Part shown: piece after piece, positions 51,896-62,832 of the stretch | Numbering within the stretch: position 1 is the stretch's first letter | Layout: each line of letters opens with the position of its first letter | Source: an uncultured Nitrospiraceae bacterium | Lineage (GTDB): Bacteria; Nitrospirota; Thermodesulfovibrionia; Thermodesulfovibrionales; Dissulfurispiraceae | NCBI GenBank assembly: GCA_903822005.1 | Contig: CAIJNL010000016.1 | Span: 61,184-125,183, forward strand | Length of the DNA: 64,000 nt | Direction of reading: 5' to 3' | Notes under the pieces: generated by a model | What the model was told of the DNA's origin: nothing | Seen by the model: the letters and a program-made list of their open reading frames with translations, nothing else | Database searches by the model: none | Position numbers and translations under genes: made by a program

Positions 51896-52568
51896 CGCCA
51901 ATAACGCGATCGAGGGAATACTCTTCGCGGCGAAGAACGAACGCCACCTCCGCTATCATCTTTATGCCGCAGTACTGGTGCTGCTGCTGAGTTATCTGCT
52001 AGGCATTCCGCGCACGGAATTCCTTATCATCTCTGTCTTCGTAATACTTGTTCTTTTGGCAGAGATGGTAAACACCGCTATTGAATACCTCGTTGATATG
52101 GTCTCTGCTGAATACAGTGAAAAGGCGCGCATAGCAAAAGATGTATCTGCCGGCGCGGTCCTTATTACGGCTTTTGGAGCTGTTATAGCAGGTTATATTA
52201 TACTTTTCCCTTATCTTGAGGCGGTATTTGATTCGGGGGTGCTGATCGCAAAACATCCTGCAAATGAGATAGTCCTCCTTTCTGTGGTGATAGTCCTTAT
52301 CACGGTGGTTATTCTCAAAGCCGGTTTCAGCAGGGGGCATCCGCTGAGAGGCGGGATGCCGAGCGGCCACAGTGCGCTCGCTTTCTCGCTATGGCTTGCA
52401 ATGACCTTTATCACAGGCATGTTTGTAGTGTCGGTTATAGGACTTGTAATGGCGGCGCTTATCGCTCAGAGCAGGGTTGCGGTAAATGTGCATACTCATA
52501 CCGAAGTCATAATCGGAGCGCTGCTGGGGATCGGCATTACCCTTGGGTTATTTCTGGTCTTCAGGTAA
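51870..52568 (+). CDS. dgkA: DgkA (diacylglycerol/undecaprenol kinase) fused to a PAP2 phosphatase domain
   Basis: The first 115 residues are a DgkA-type integral kinase with three helices. It has AIEGILFAAKNERHLRYH, the catalytic segment LAEMVNTAIEYLVDM and ARIAKDVSAGAVLI. The rest (about 125-232) is a PAP2 phosphatase: GMPSGHSA is the second motif and SRVAVNVHTHTE the third. The final Asp of the usual HxxxD is Glu. Kinase and phosphatase in one membrane protein could tune the level of a phosphorylated lipid carrier such as undecaprenyl phosphate. A GTG start is likely. It converges on mtgA, overlapping it by 21 bp. Confidence 0.87.
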   Translation: MPLRRWSDSANNAIEGILFAAKNERHLRYHLYAAVLVLLLSYLLGIPRTEFLIISVFVILVLLAEMVNTAIEYLVDMVSAEYSEKARIAKDVSAGAVLITAFGAVIAGYIILFPYLEAVFDSGVLIAKHPANEIVLLSVVIVLITVVILKAGFSRGHPLRGGMPSGHSALAFSLWLAMTFITGMFVVSVIGLVMAALIAQSRVAVNVHTHTEVIIGALLGIGITLGLFLVFR

Positions 52569-53342
52569 CGGTTGGTCCTGCGCGCCTCTTTGCCCGCCTT
52601 CGTCATCACTGGAGGGGCTTTTCATTATGTCCTCGTATTCTTCAACGACAATGCCTCTTTTTATCATTATCTCATAGATGAAGCGTGAACGCGCAGTTAT
52701 GTAGTCCGAATTTCCGACGGCGTTGTATCGCCTGGGATTGGGAAGCACAGTAGCAAGGCGTGCCGCCTCCATCGCGGTCAGGTCCGCCGCCGGTTTGCCG
52801 AAGTAATGATGCGAAGCAGCCTCGACCCCGAAAATCCCCTCGCCCCACTCAGCCACATTCAGGTAGAGCTCGAGAATCCGCCGCTTGGAAAGGTTCTGTT
52901 CAAGTCTCCATGTAAGTATGGCTTCCCTGATTTTTCTCAGCGGATTCTTTGAGGGCGACAGAAAGAGGTTTTTGGCGAGCTGCTGGCTGATTGTGCTGCC
53001 GCCGAACTTGAATTTCTTTTCCTTGATATCTTTTTCGAGGGATTTTTCCATTGCCTGAAAATCGAAACCCCTGTGCTGCCAGAACTTGTCATCCTCGGCA
53101 ATGATAACGGCTTTGGTCATATAGTCTGAAATGCGGGAGATCGGGACCCATTGCTGACGGATCGTTATTTTCTTGTGTTGTTCCTTCCACTGTTCTTCCC
53201 GGTATTCCATAAAAGAGGTTTTTTGGGGATTCTGTTTTTTTAGTCCGGCTACGTCCGGGTAAAAAAAGCAGACAGCTATCGGGACCGCAATAGCTGCGAT
53301 TACCAGCAGGACCGCTGCCTTAATGATAACGCTTTTGTTCAT
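52548..53342 (-). CDS. mtgA: Monofunctional biosynthetic peptidoglycan transglycosylase
   Basis: The enzyme polymerises lipid II into glycan strands at the outer face of the inner membrane. It has 264 residues, one N-terminal membrane helix (about 5-28) and a GT51 domain. The catalytic Glu is in IIAEDDKFWQHRGFD, followed by GGSTISQQLAKNLFLSP, RKIREAILTWRLEQNLSK and ELYLNVAEWGEGIFGVEAA. The C-terminal tail is acidic and Gln-rich. It lies 4 bp behind typA on the same strand. Confidence 0.93.
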   Translation of the reverse strand: MNKSVIIKAAVLLVIAAIAVPIAVCFFYPDVAGLKKQNPQKTSFMEYREEQWKEQHKKITIRQQWVPISRISDYMTKAVIIAEDDKFWQHRGFDFQAMEKSLEKDIKEKKFKFGGSTISQQLAKNLFLSPSKNPLRKIREAILTWRLEQNLSKRRILELYLNVAEWGEGIFGVEAASHHYFGKPAADLTAMEAARLATVLPNPRRYNAVGNSDYITARSRFIYEIMIKRGIVVEEYEDIMKSPSSDDEGGQRGAQDQPLPEDQK

Positions 53343-53346
53343 ATGA

Positions 53347-55152
<1,806 letters not shown>

Positions 55153-55287
55153 TTTCTACCTCTTCATGATCGCTATAAAGTTTTGATAAGATATCCGGCC
55201 TTTACTGTTTTTGTTCGATCATAGCGAAATATGAAAGAGTGGTAACGAGCAGGACGATGACCCAATTAACTCAAACAACCTGTTATT

Positions 55288-56070
55288 TTAACCGATTGGA
55301 TACGGAAAAAACCAATTAAAAATCAGATTGCCGAGGAAGATCGTAATAAGAGAGCCGAGGGCGAGAAACGGGCCGAAGGGGACTTTCGTCTTTCTTCCGG
55401 CGCCGGTAAAAACCATAAGGCCTATGCCGATCAGCGATCCTGCAACGCTTCCGATCAGGGTTGTGAGGAAAACGCCCTTCCAGCCGGTAAAAGCGCCGAC
55501 CATCGCCATCATCTTCACATCACCCCCGCCCATGCCTCCCCGGCTCAGGATTACAATGAGCCAGAAGATCACTCCGCCTGACAGGCAGCCGATAAGCGAA
55601 TTAAGAAAGCCCAGGACCGAATGCGCAGAGAATGGGTCTGCCACATAAAACTGCGCGGCAACAAGACCGAGCACAATGCAGGGCAGGGTTATGACATCAG
55701 GGATAATCTGGAATTCAAGATCTATAAAGGTTATCACTATCATGGCCGAAACGAAAAGAAACAGCAGGGGCAGGTGCCACCCCGGTCCATAGGTCAGATA
55801 GACGCACGCGTACAGAAGCCCGTTAAGCAGTTCGACCGCGGGATATATCAGGGATATTTTTTCGCCGCACTGCCTGCACTTGCCGGCCAGGATTATATAG
55901 CTGATAATCGGGATGTTGTCCCATGGCTGAATAGGGGTCTTGCATGCCGTGCAGGAAGAGCCCGGACTGATTATAGAATAATTGCGCGGGATGCGGAATA
56001 TGCAGACATTAAGGAACGAGCCGATTATCAGGCCGAGTATGACCGAGACCGCCAAATAACCTGCCATCAA
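55288..56070 (-). CDS. pilD: Type IV prepilin peptidase / A24 leader peptidase
   Basis: This integral membrane peptidase cleaves and methylates prepilin-like proteins for type IV pili or type II secretion. It has 260 residues. The N-terminal segment GSFLNVCIFRIPRN and the zinc-like cysteine pairs CTACKTP and CRQCGEK form the methyltransferase part. The catalytic Asp residues are in FIDLEFQIIPD and GGGDVKMMA. The number of helices (about 7-8) fits. It overlaps the small coiled-coil gene by 4 bp (ATGA). Confidence 0.92.
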   Translation of the reverse strand: MMAGYLAVSVILGLIIGSFLNVCIFRIPRNYSIISPGSSCTACKTPIQPWDNIPIISYIILAGKCRQCGEKISLIYPAVELLNGLLYACVYLTYGPGWHLPLLFLFVSAMIVITFIDLEFQIIPDVITLPCIVLGLVAAQFYVADPFSAHSVLGFLNSLIGCLSGGVIFWLIVILSRGGMGGGDVKMMAMVGAFTGWKGVFLTTLIGSVAGSLIGIGLMVFTGAGRKTKVPFGPFLALGSLITIFLGNLIFNWFFPYPIG

Positions 56071-56372
56071 GCCCTGCTGATCTCAGAGACCTTCTCGTCT
56101 GTCTCTTTTATTGTCGGATCAAGCCCCTCAATTTCTTTCAGCGCGTCGAGTATCTCCCTGTTGGCATGGATGCCCTTTTCGCTCTTTCTCATCAGATAGA
56201 CCTCTTCGCCGATTTTCATCAGCAGGGTATTGCGCTTTTTCTTCAGTTCTTCCGACTGATAGGTGAGCCTGAAAACAGCCAGCTCTATCTTCACCCTGTC
56301 CGAAAGCAGCCGGGCGAACCATTTTATTTTGTTTGTACCCTCTTCGAAGTCGTTTTTTATCTTTGCGTACAT
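56067..56372 (-). CDS. Small coiled-coil protein, 101 residues
   Basis: I do not assign a function. It is a charged helical protein with a Lys/Glu-rich heptad-like region (RVKIELAVFRLTYQSEELKK) and a second helix (EKGIHANREILDALKEIEGL). There are no membrane segments. The ATG at 56372 has AAGGGACGG before it; the track ORF adds 13 residues. It is translationally coupled to pilD and lies 60 bp behind recG. It could be an accessory pilus factor or an unrelated small protein. Confidence 0.55.
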   Translation of the reverse strand: MYAKIKNDFEEGTNKIKWFARLLSDRVKIELAVFRLTYQSEELKKKRNTLLMKIGEEVYLMRKSEKGIHANREILDALKEIEGLDPTIKETDEKVSEISRA

Positions 56373-56432
56373 ATACCGTCCCTTAGTCTTTAATTGTAAT
56401 GCCCGAGGCAATAATTTCTCAACCCTGACATG

Positions 56433-58520
56433 TCATGCTGTCTTGAAGATCTCGATTTTCTTGCCCCAGAAATCTTCAAGCGCTCTTCGCAGTTTGGCAT
56501 GACCGGAAAGGGAAGGGTCCTTGTCGATAAGGGCAAAGGCCTCTTTTCTTGCTGTTTCGATCAGCTTATAATCACGCAGAAGGTTGGCTGCTTTCAGGTC
56601 AGGCAGTCCGGATTGCCTTGTGCCGAAGAATTCGCCGGGCCCCCTGATATTCAGGTCCTCTTCAGCGATTCTGAAACCGTCATTCGTTTTCGCCATTATA
56701 TCAAGCCTCTTTCTCGCATCAATGGAACCGCCGTAATTCATCAGAACGCAGTATGAGCGCTCAGCTCCGCGTCCGACCCTTCCCCTCAGCTGGTGGAGCT
56801 GCGGCAGCCCGAAGCGTTCCGCATGGATTATCAGCATAAGGGTCGCGTTCGGCACATCCACTCCCACTTCTATGACGGTTGTTGATACGAGTATGTTCAT
56901 CTCGCCGCGCTTGAAATCGCGCATGATCTCTTCCCTGGCGGCGGATGTCAGCCGGCCATGAATAAGGCCTGTTTTAAGTTCCGGAAATTTTTTCTTGAGG
57001 GCCTCGGCGCCGGTAATAGCGTCTTTCAGGCTTATCTTTTCGGACTCTTCTATAAGAGGATATACGACATACACCTGCCTGCCCGCCGAGGTTTCGCGGC
57101 TGATCATCTCGTACACCGAATCCTTCTGGCTTTCGCGGACCACTTTTGTATCCACCGGCTTCCTGTTCGGGGGCAGTTCGTCAATAAGGGAATAATCGAG
57201 GTCGCCATAAAGAGTCATGGCAAGGGTGCGCGGTATCGGGGTGGCCGTCATAATAATTGTGTCTGGATTCATGCCTTTCTTCCGCAGCGCGGCCCTCTGC
57301 ATGACCCCGAACCTGTGCTGTTCGTCGATCACTATCAGCCCGAGTTTTTTGAAAGAGACTGCCTCCTGTATAAGGGCATGCGTTCCTACAATAATGTCGG
57401 CCTCGCCGGATGCAATGGCCGCGTATTCCTTCTCCTTCTTGCTGCCTGTCAGCAACTGTATCTTCAAACCCAGGAAATCGGCCATTCCCTGGATATTCAG
57501 ATAGTGCTGCTCTGCCAGTATTTCGGTAGGGGCCATAATAGCTGCCTGATAACCGCTCTCAACCGCCGCAAGCATTGCAACAAAGGCCACTATGGTCTTG
57601 CCGGAGCCGACATCGCCCTGAATAAGCCTGCTCATAGGCGCCGGGGCCTTCATGTCCTTCATGATGTCTTCAATTACCCTCTTCTGGGCGTCTGTAAGCT
57701 TAAAAGGCAGCCTTTCGAGCAATTGCCCGGTAAGTTTACCTGTTGGTCCAAAAGAGATGCCTTTTTGGGCGGTTTCCCTGTTTTTCAGGGCTGCCAGGCC
57801 AAGTTGGAGCGCAAATAGTTCGTCAAAAGAGAGCCTTTGATGTACGGGGCTTGTACCGCTGTTCAGGTCCGCAAGGGCCATTTCAGGAGGCGGGAAATGC
57901 ACCGCTTCTATGCTCTCTTTCAGGCCGGGAAGTCCGAGCCTGGCTATGATTTCCGCCGGCATAGGGTCCGAAATGTGGGGCAGGGCGTTTTTCAGGCAGG
58001 AATTGATGATTGTGCGCAACTGTCTCTGGCTCAGGCCCTCTGTCAGGCCGTATACCGGAACAATCCTTCCGGTGCTGAGAAAGTCGGTATCCTCATCCTC
58101 ATCGTCGATTATTTCGAATTCAGGGTTCATCATTTCGAACCCGTTGCCCCGAAAGCCGACCTTGACCGGGCCATAAAATATGACATTTTGAGAAGGCTTG
58201 AATATTTTGGCCAGATATGACTGATTGAACCACTTTGCGGTAAGCGAGCCACTGTCATCCGCGATAACTACCGATAGGAGCTTCAGGCGGGGCCTTCTGG
58301 GGCTGGCAGGATGGACTTCGGTCTTTAATACCCTGCCGCTTACTGTCTGGACTTCACCAAAAGAGAGGTTGATGATTTTTTTTATTGCCTTGCGGTCTTC
58401 ATAGCGGACAGGCAGGTAAAACAGGGCGTCTTTTAAGGTCTCTATCCCCAGCTTTTGGAGCAGAAATGCCCTTCGGGGACCGACGCCCTTGATATACTGG
58501 ATTGGTGAGAGAAGGTCCAT
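56433..58520 (-). CDS. recG: ATP-dependent DNA helicase RecG
   Basis: RecG remodels stalled replication forks and Holliday junctions. From MDLLSPIQYIKG it has 695 residues, close to the usual length. A wedge OB domain comes first (about 50-170), then the helicase with Walker A GDVGSGKT, the DEQHR box in VIDEQHRFGV, TATPIPRTLAMTLYGDLDYS, QLRGRVGRGAERSYCVLM and the RecG-typical end LNIRGPGEFFGTRQSGLPDL. It lies 110 bp behind nusA. Confidence 0.96.
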   Translation of the reverse strand: MDLLSPIQYIKGVGPRRAFLLQKLGIETLKDALFYLPVRYEDRKAIKKIINLSFGEVQTVSGRVLKTEVHPASPRRPRLKLLSVVIADDSGSLTAKWFNQSYLAKIFKPSQNVIFYGPVKVGFRGNGFEMMNPEFEIIDDEDEDTDFLSTGRIVPVYGLTEGLSQRQLRTIINSCLKNALPHISDPMPAEIIARLGLPGLKESIEAVHFPPPEMALADLNSGTSPVHQRLSFDELFALQLGLAALKNRETAQKGISFGPTGKLTGQLLERLPFKLTDAQKRVIEDIMKDMKAPAPMSRLIQGDVGSGKTIVAFVAMLAAVESGYQAAIMAPTEILAEQHYLNIQGMADFLGLKIQLLTGSKKEKEYAAIASGEADIIVGTHALIQEAVSFKKLGLIVIDEQHRFGVMQRAALRKKGMNPDTIIMTATPIPRTLAMTLYGDLDYSLIDELPPNRKPVDTKVVRESQKDSVYEMISRETSAGRQVYVVYPLIEESEKISLKDAITGAEALKKKFPELKTGLIHGRLTSAAREEIMRDFKRGEMNILVSTTVIEVGVDVPNATLMLIIHAERFGLPQLHQLRGRVGRGAERSYCVLMNYGGSIDARKRLDIMAKTNDGFRIAEEDLNIRGPGEFFGTRQSGLPDLKAANLLRDYKLIETARKEAFALIDKDPSLSGHAKLRRALEDFWGKKIEIFKTA

Positions 58521-58629
58521 ACTGCACCCCGCATTCATTGCTGTGCGACCATTTAACTTATTAGCAAATGGAGAAGAGAGAATCTTCTTTTGCTAATCAC
58601 GGAAAGGCAATACCGTCACCAATTCGTGA

Positions 58630-59748
58630 TCAGATTTTTTCCCCGATCTTTCCGGGTTCTTTTTTCAGGGTATCGTCAAAGGCCTTGTCTGCCTCTTCGA
58701 GCTTCAGCTTTGAATATTCGGATTCGCTGAGTATATCGATCTCCCAGCCGGTGAGCTTGGAGGCGAGCTTGATATTTACGCCCCTTTTGCCGATAGCCAG
58801 AGACAGCTGCTGGTCGTCCGCAATGACCATGGCGCTCTTTTCAGCGCCGGTTTCGTTGATGCCCACCCGGTCTACACTCGCAGGGGTAAGCGCCCGCGCG
58901 ATAAAAATGCGCGGATCTTCGTTCCACGGGATAATATCGATCCGCTCCCCGCGCACTTCCCTTACTATTGACTGCACGCGCGTTCCCTTCATGCCCACGC
59001 AGGCCCCCACCGGGTCCACCGAGCTGTCTTTTGACGCGACCGCTATCTTTGTACGTTCTCCGGGTTCTCTTGCGATGTCCTTGATTATGACGATACCGTC
59101 GTGGATCTCCGGCACCTCCATCCTGAAGAGGCCGGCAATAAATCTCGGGTCGTTTCTCGAAAGGACAATGACCGGGCCTTTTGATGTCTGCTTGACGTCG
59201 GAGAGAAAGGCCTTTACTATGTCGCCGCGCTTCAGCGTTTCACTCGGCAGGGTTTCCCTCTGCGGGAGCACTGCCTCGGCTTTTCCAAGCGCTACAAAAT
59301 AAAATCCCTTTTCTTTTCTGATGATGGTGCCGCTGATAATCTGGCCCATCTTGTCCTTGTATTCCTCAAATATAATGTCCCGTTCCGCCTCTCTCACTTT
59401 CTGAAAGAGGACCTGCTTTGCGGTCTGCGCAGCTATGCGCCCGAAGTCCTGCAGCTGGACCGGGATTTCAACGCTTTCCCCAAGCGCCCTGTCCGGGAAT
59501 TGTACCTTTGCATCTGAGACGGATATCTCTTCCTGGGGACTGGCCACTGTTTCAACAATGATCTTGACTTCAAAAACCTGTATGTCGCAAGTCTTCAGGT
59601 CAATCCGCAGGTTTATATTCGGTTTGGTGGTGAATCTTTTTCTGGCTGCCGAAAGCAGCGCTGCTTCAAGCAGTCTCACGATCGTCTCGCGAGAGATGCC
59701 TTTTTCTCTTCCAATCTGGTCTATTACCAAGCAGAGTTCTTTTGACAT
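58630..59748 (-). CDS. nusA: Transcription termination/antitermination factor NusA
   Basis: NusA binds RNA polymerase and RNA and controls pausing and termination. It has 372 residues: the NusA N-terminal domain (about 1-125), an S1 domain (about 135-200, GTIIRKEKGFYFVALGKAEA), and two KH domains (about 205-345, containing VGMKGTRVQSIVREVRGERI and LAIGKRGVNIKLASKLTGW). It has a short acidic tail instead of extra repeats. It is 11 bp behind rimP. The usual next gene infB is not found here; recG follows. Confidence 0.96.
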   Translation of the reverse strand: MSKELCLVIDQIGREKGISRETIVRLLEAALLSAARKRFTTKPNINLRIDLKTCDIQVFEVKIIVETVASPQEEISVSDAKVQFPDRALGESVEIPVQLQDFGRIAAQTAKQVLFQKVREAERDIIFEEYKDKMGQIISGTIIRKEKGFYFVALGKAEAVLPQRETLPSETLKRGDIVKAFLSDVKQTSKGPVIVLSRNDPRFIAGLFRMEVPEIHDGIVIIKDIAREPGERTKIAVASKDSSVDPVGACVGMKGTRVQSIVREVRGERIDIIPWNEDPRIFIARALTPASVDRVGINETGAEKSAMVIADDQQLSLAIGKRGVNIKLASKLTGWEIDILSESEYSKLKLEEADKAFDDTLKKEPGKIGEKI

Positions 59749-59759
59749 ATCGATACCCC

Positions 59760-60287
59760 TTATTGCTCTATTTCGAGTCTTGCCCTGGAAATCTTTTCAA
59801 AAGGAATGAAGACATCATTGTGCTCCTCATCCGGCTTTTTTTTCGGCATGCGTCCCTTGAGCGGCTTCTCCTCAAAACGCAGCCTTATCCAGTTGTCGCC
59901 TGTATCAATAATTCTGCCGATAAAAATTGTATCGTTGCCCACTTTCTCGCATGTGATCACCTTTGCCAGCTTGCCGATACTCCTCTCAAAGTCCCTCATC
60001 TGCATGAGCGGCCTGTCAAGCCCCGGTGAAGAGACCTCCAGCATATAAGCCATAGGGAAGATATCCTCAACATCAAGCAGCGTCTCGAGGCCCCTGCTCA
60101 TGCGTTCGCAGTCGCTGATACTGACCCCGCCTTCCTTGTCAATAATGACCTTTACGAGTTTCTTTCTGCCCGCGCCAAGTATGGATATGCTGACAAGCTC
60201 AACCTGCTCGTCTTCGGCCACATTGGCCGCAAGCTCCTGGACCTTATCCTTTATTTCCTGTGCGTCTATCATTTTCAAAGTTTCCAT
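59760..60287 (-). CDS. rimP: Ribosome maturation factor RimP
   Basis: RimP is needed for 30S subunit maturation. It has 175 residues: the RimP N-terminal domain (about 1-85, with VKVIIDKEGGVSISDCERMS), VSSPGLDRPL in the middle and a C-terminal Sm-like domain. Two starts are possible (60287 and the ATG five codons later at 60272). Neither has a strong Shine-Dalgarno. It leads the rimP-nusA pair. Confidence 0.92.
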   Translation of the reverse strand: METLKMIDAQEIKDKVQELAANVAEDEQVELVSISILGAGRKKLVKVIIDKEGGVSISDCERMSRGLETLLDVEDIFPMAYMLEVSSPGLDRPLMQMRDFERSIGKLAKVITCEKVGNDTIFIGRIIDTGDNWIRLRFEEKPLKGRMPKKKPDEEHNDVFIPFEKISRARLEIEQ

Positions 60288-60367
60288 AAAACAAAAGAGT
60301 GGGATGGCCCACTCTCGAACATTTGCGTCGCGGAAAATTAACTGCTTTATGATATCATCGGTGTACG

Positions 60368-60413
60368 AAAAAAAGCAACACCATGAGAGGCATTGCTGTC
60401 CCTCATGGTGTTC
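60368..60413 (-). terminator. Terminator after the small lipoprotein gene
   Basis: On the minus strand AACACCATGAGGG and its inverted partner CTCTCATGGTGTT form a stem around about 10 nt, followed by GC and seven T residues. It separates the lipoprotein unit from rimP. Confidence 0.85.
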
Positions 60414-60431
60414 TTCAGCCGTAAGGCCATG

Positions 60432-60620
60432 TTATTTCTTCGGAGCCTCAGCCTTCTTCTCAGGAGCCTTCTCAGCTGCCTTCTCAGGAGCCGGAGCTGC
60501 CGGAGCTGCCGGAGCTGCTGCAGGAGCAGGAGCAGGAGCAGGAGTCTCAGCCTTCTTGCAACCAACTGCGAATACTACGAGCAGCATGAGTGAAAGAACG
60601 ATTGCCAATACCTTTGTCAT
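60432..60620 (-). CDS. Small Pro/Ala/Lys-rich lipoprotein, 62 residues
   Basis: The start at 60620 is fixed by GGAGGTGA 6-7 nt upstream. The product has a signal peptide (MTKVLAIVLSLMLLVVFAVG) and a lipobox VGC. The rest is low complexity: Lys-Lys, then Ala-Pro repeats (about 28-46), then Glu/Lys/Ala units (EKAAEKAPEKKAEAPKK). It could be a short envelope tether or a charged lipoprotein. The DNA has a GC-rich repeat (GGAGCC, GGAGCA), so slippage may change its length. Function unknown. Confidence 0.65.
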   Translation of the reverse strand: MTKVLAIVLSLMLLVVFAVGCKKAETPAPAPAPAAAPAAPAAPAPEKAAEKAPEKKAEAPKK

Positions 60621-60770
60621 TATTGAGTCACCTCCTTCCACGTCTGAAATAGTGCCAAAAAAAGAGATCTCTGCGAAACACTAGTATCAATTATTAACAC
60701 AGACGGCCAAAGTTGTCAAGAGCAAAATCAAGGCTGCTGAAAATATATGCAGCATTACGGCAGCAAGAAG

Positions 60771-62438
60771 TCAACGATACCATTCGCCGCTGTCCTTCGG
60801 CACATACCAGCGGATGAAGTCATAGGTTATCCCGAGGGGCGCTTTTTCTATGCCGCGGAACCTTTTATGTATCAGTGTTAGGGCGTCCGGGACATACAAA
60901 AATATGGTCGGCTGCTCTTCCGAGAGTATCTGGTGAATGCGCCGGTAAATCTGTTTCCTCTTCCCGATATCAAAGGTCTGCCTACCGGCAATAAGCAGCC
61001 GGTCGACCTCGGCATTGTTGTAGGATATGAAGTTGAATTCACCTTCCTTCGTCTTGGACGAATGCCAGATGTCAAAGAGGTCGGGATCGCGCGAGAGGCC
61101 CCAGCCCATGAGCACTGCCTCAAACCTCTTTTTATGGATGAACTCATGAAGCATGGCCTGCCATTCGAGCACCTTGATCTTCATCTCTATGCCGACACGT
61201 CTCAATTGTTCCTTCATTATCTGGGCCGCTTTTAGGCGGGCTTCATTGCCCTGATTAGTAATGACGGTAAATGAGAAGGTCCGGCCACCTTTTTCCAACA
61301 GACCATGCTGGTTCTTCACCCAACCGATGGAAGACAGGATTTCGGACGCCCGGGCCGGGTTGAAATCTATATCAGCCACATCGCTGTTATAGGCCCAGGA
61401 TTCGGGAGGGAAGGGACCTGTACAGGGAGCTCCATAGCCAAGAAGCACTCCCGCTATTATTTCCTTCTTGTTGATGGCATGACCGATTGCCCGACGGACC
61501 GTCTTGTCAGCGAATAGCGGGTGCAGGAGATTGAAGCCGAGATAAGTATATCCGAATGAGGGATAACGGAATTTCTGGAAATACTTGTTGAAGAAGTCGG
61601 AGCGGTCTACCTGCAGCTTGTACTGCGCCGGCGTCACAGATGAAAAATCAATGCCGCCGAATTTCAGTTCAAGGAATGTTGTGGCCGGGTCGGGGATGAT
61701 CCTGGCAATTATACGGTCTATCTTCGGCCTGCCTTCGAAATAGTTGTCAAAGGCATCCAGCACAATCTTCTGTCCCGTGACCCACTCTTTCAGCCGGTAC
61801 GGCCCGGTGCCGATCGGGTTGCGGCTCACGGCATCGGACGCAAGGTCTTTGCCCTCAAATATGTGTTTAGGGATTATTCCCATGCCCCAGGATTCGAGAG
61901 CGGGCGCATAAGGCTCCTTATAAGTCACGCGCACCGTATATTTGTTCGGGGTCTCGACATCCTTTACCGGACCGTAATTACTGCTGTAGGGCGTCGGAAC
62001 CTTGGGGTTTATCAGGGTTTGATAGGTGAAAAGCACATCCGCAGAGGTGAACTCTTCGCCGTCATGCCATTTAACGCCCTTCCGCAGGTGAAAGATGATG
62101 GTGAGCCCGTTGTCGCGTATGTCCCATGACTCAGCAAGATCGCCGATAGTCCTGATGTTTTTGTCGTATTTGGTGAGGCCGTTAAAGATATAGCCGCTGA
62201 TCTGGCCTGAGGCCGAATCGGAGGCGAGCATAGGCAGAAGCCGCTTTGCGTCAGCGCCGAAAGCTATGGTTATGGCATTCGGATATTTGACCTCAGGTTC
62301 TTTGGCGCATCCGGCAAGCATGAGAAGAATCAATGAAAATAAAATGATATAAGCTGACTTGCGGATATGCTTATGGATTGATAGACCGGGTTGCTGCTGA
62401 TTGAACGGGTAAAAAAGGTTTATAAATCTTTCGCGCAT
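60771..62438 (-). CDS. Extracellular solute-binding lipoprotein, family 5 (peptide type)
   Basis: This is the periplasmic binding component of a peptide-type ABC importer, although no permease or ATPase gene is nearby. It has 555 residues with a long N-terminal extension before the signal. The hydrophobic segment YIILFSLILLMLAGCAKEP has the lipobox LAGC at about residue 44. The mature domain shows the SBP_bac_5 pattern: YIFNGLTKYDKNI, HLRKGVKWHDGEEFTSADVL, NPIGTGPYRLKEWVTGQKIV and LGYGAPCTGPFPPESWAY. The true start may be an internal codon. It follows secG by about 30 bp. Ligand unknown; nickel-, oligopeptide- and dipeptide-binding relatives exist. Confidence 0.85.
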   Translation of the reverse strand: MRERFINLFYPFNQQQPGLSIHKHIRKSAYIILFSLILLMLAGCAKEPEVKYPNAITIAFGADAKRLLPMLASDSASGQISGYIFNGLTKYDKNIRTIGDLAESWDIRDNGLTIIFHLRKGVKWHDGEEFTSADVLFTYQTLINPKVPTPYSSNYGPVKDVETPNKYTVRVTYKEPYAPALESWGMGIIPKHIFEGKDLASDAVSRNPIGTGPYRLKEWVTGQKIVLDAFDNYFEGRPKIDRIIARIIPDPATTFLELKFGGIDFSSVTPAQYKLQVDRSDFFNKYFQKFRYPSFGYTYLGFNLLHPLFADKTVRRAIGHAINKKEIIAGVLLGYGAPCTGPFPPESWAYNSDVADIDFNPARASEILSSIGWVKNQHGLLEKGGRTFSFTVITNQGNEARLKAAQIMKEQLRRVGIEMKIKVLEWQAMLHEFIHKKRFEAVLMGWGLSRDPDLFDIWHSSKTKEGEFNFISYNNAEVDRLLIAGRQTFDIGKRKQIYRRIHQILSEEQPTIFLYVPDALTLIHKRFRGIEKAPLGITYDFIRWYVPKDSGEWYR

Positions 62439-62469
62439 AAACCCCTTTACCCGTTAATCCATTTAATCG

Positions 62470-62796
62470 TTATTTTGCTGCGGGCTGCTGGGAAAGCGGC
62501 TGTGCCGGAAGCTGCTGCGGCGCCGCCGTACCCTGCTCGGACGGTATGTTCTTTATAATCGACGAAGAAGCCTTGCTCTGAGCCATGGTCAGAAACAGCG
62601 AGGTCAGCATGAAGAGAACTGCCGCCACTGTGGTCAGCTTATTTAAAAAAGTCGCCGCTCCCCTGCTGCCAAAAAGAGTCTGGCTCGATCCGCCGAATGC
62701 CGCGCCCATCTCCGCGCCTTTGCCGCTCTGGAGAAGAACGATGCATATCAGGAAAAAGCATACGAGCACATGAATTATAAGTAAAAAGATTGTCAC
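62470..62796 (-). CDS. secG: Protein translocase subunit SecG
   Basis: SecG is the small membrane subunit of the SecYEG channel. It has 108 residues: helix 1 (about 2-23, FLLIIHVLVCFFLICIVLLQ), the conserved GKGAEMGAAFGGSSQTLFGS loop, helix 2 (about 50-71), and a Pro/Gln-rich tail. tpiA precedes it by 36 bp, the usual tpiA-secG arrangement. Confidence 0.93.
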   Translation of the reverse strand: MTIFLLIIHVLVCFFLICIVLLQSGKGAEMGAAFGGSSQTLFGSRGAATFLNKLTTVAAVLFMLTSLFLTMAQSKASSSIIKNIPSEQGTAAPQQLPAQPLSQQPAAK

Positions 62797-62832
62797 TACT
62801 GCCTCCTATTGCCCGCAACCGGGCCTTCTGTT

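Noticed and set aside
56958-57818. 286-aa ORF opposite recG
   Set aside because: Shadow of recG, which has all helicase motifs.
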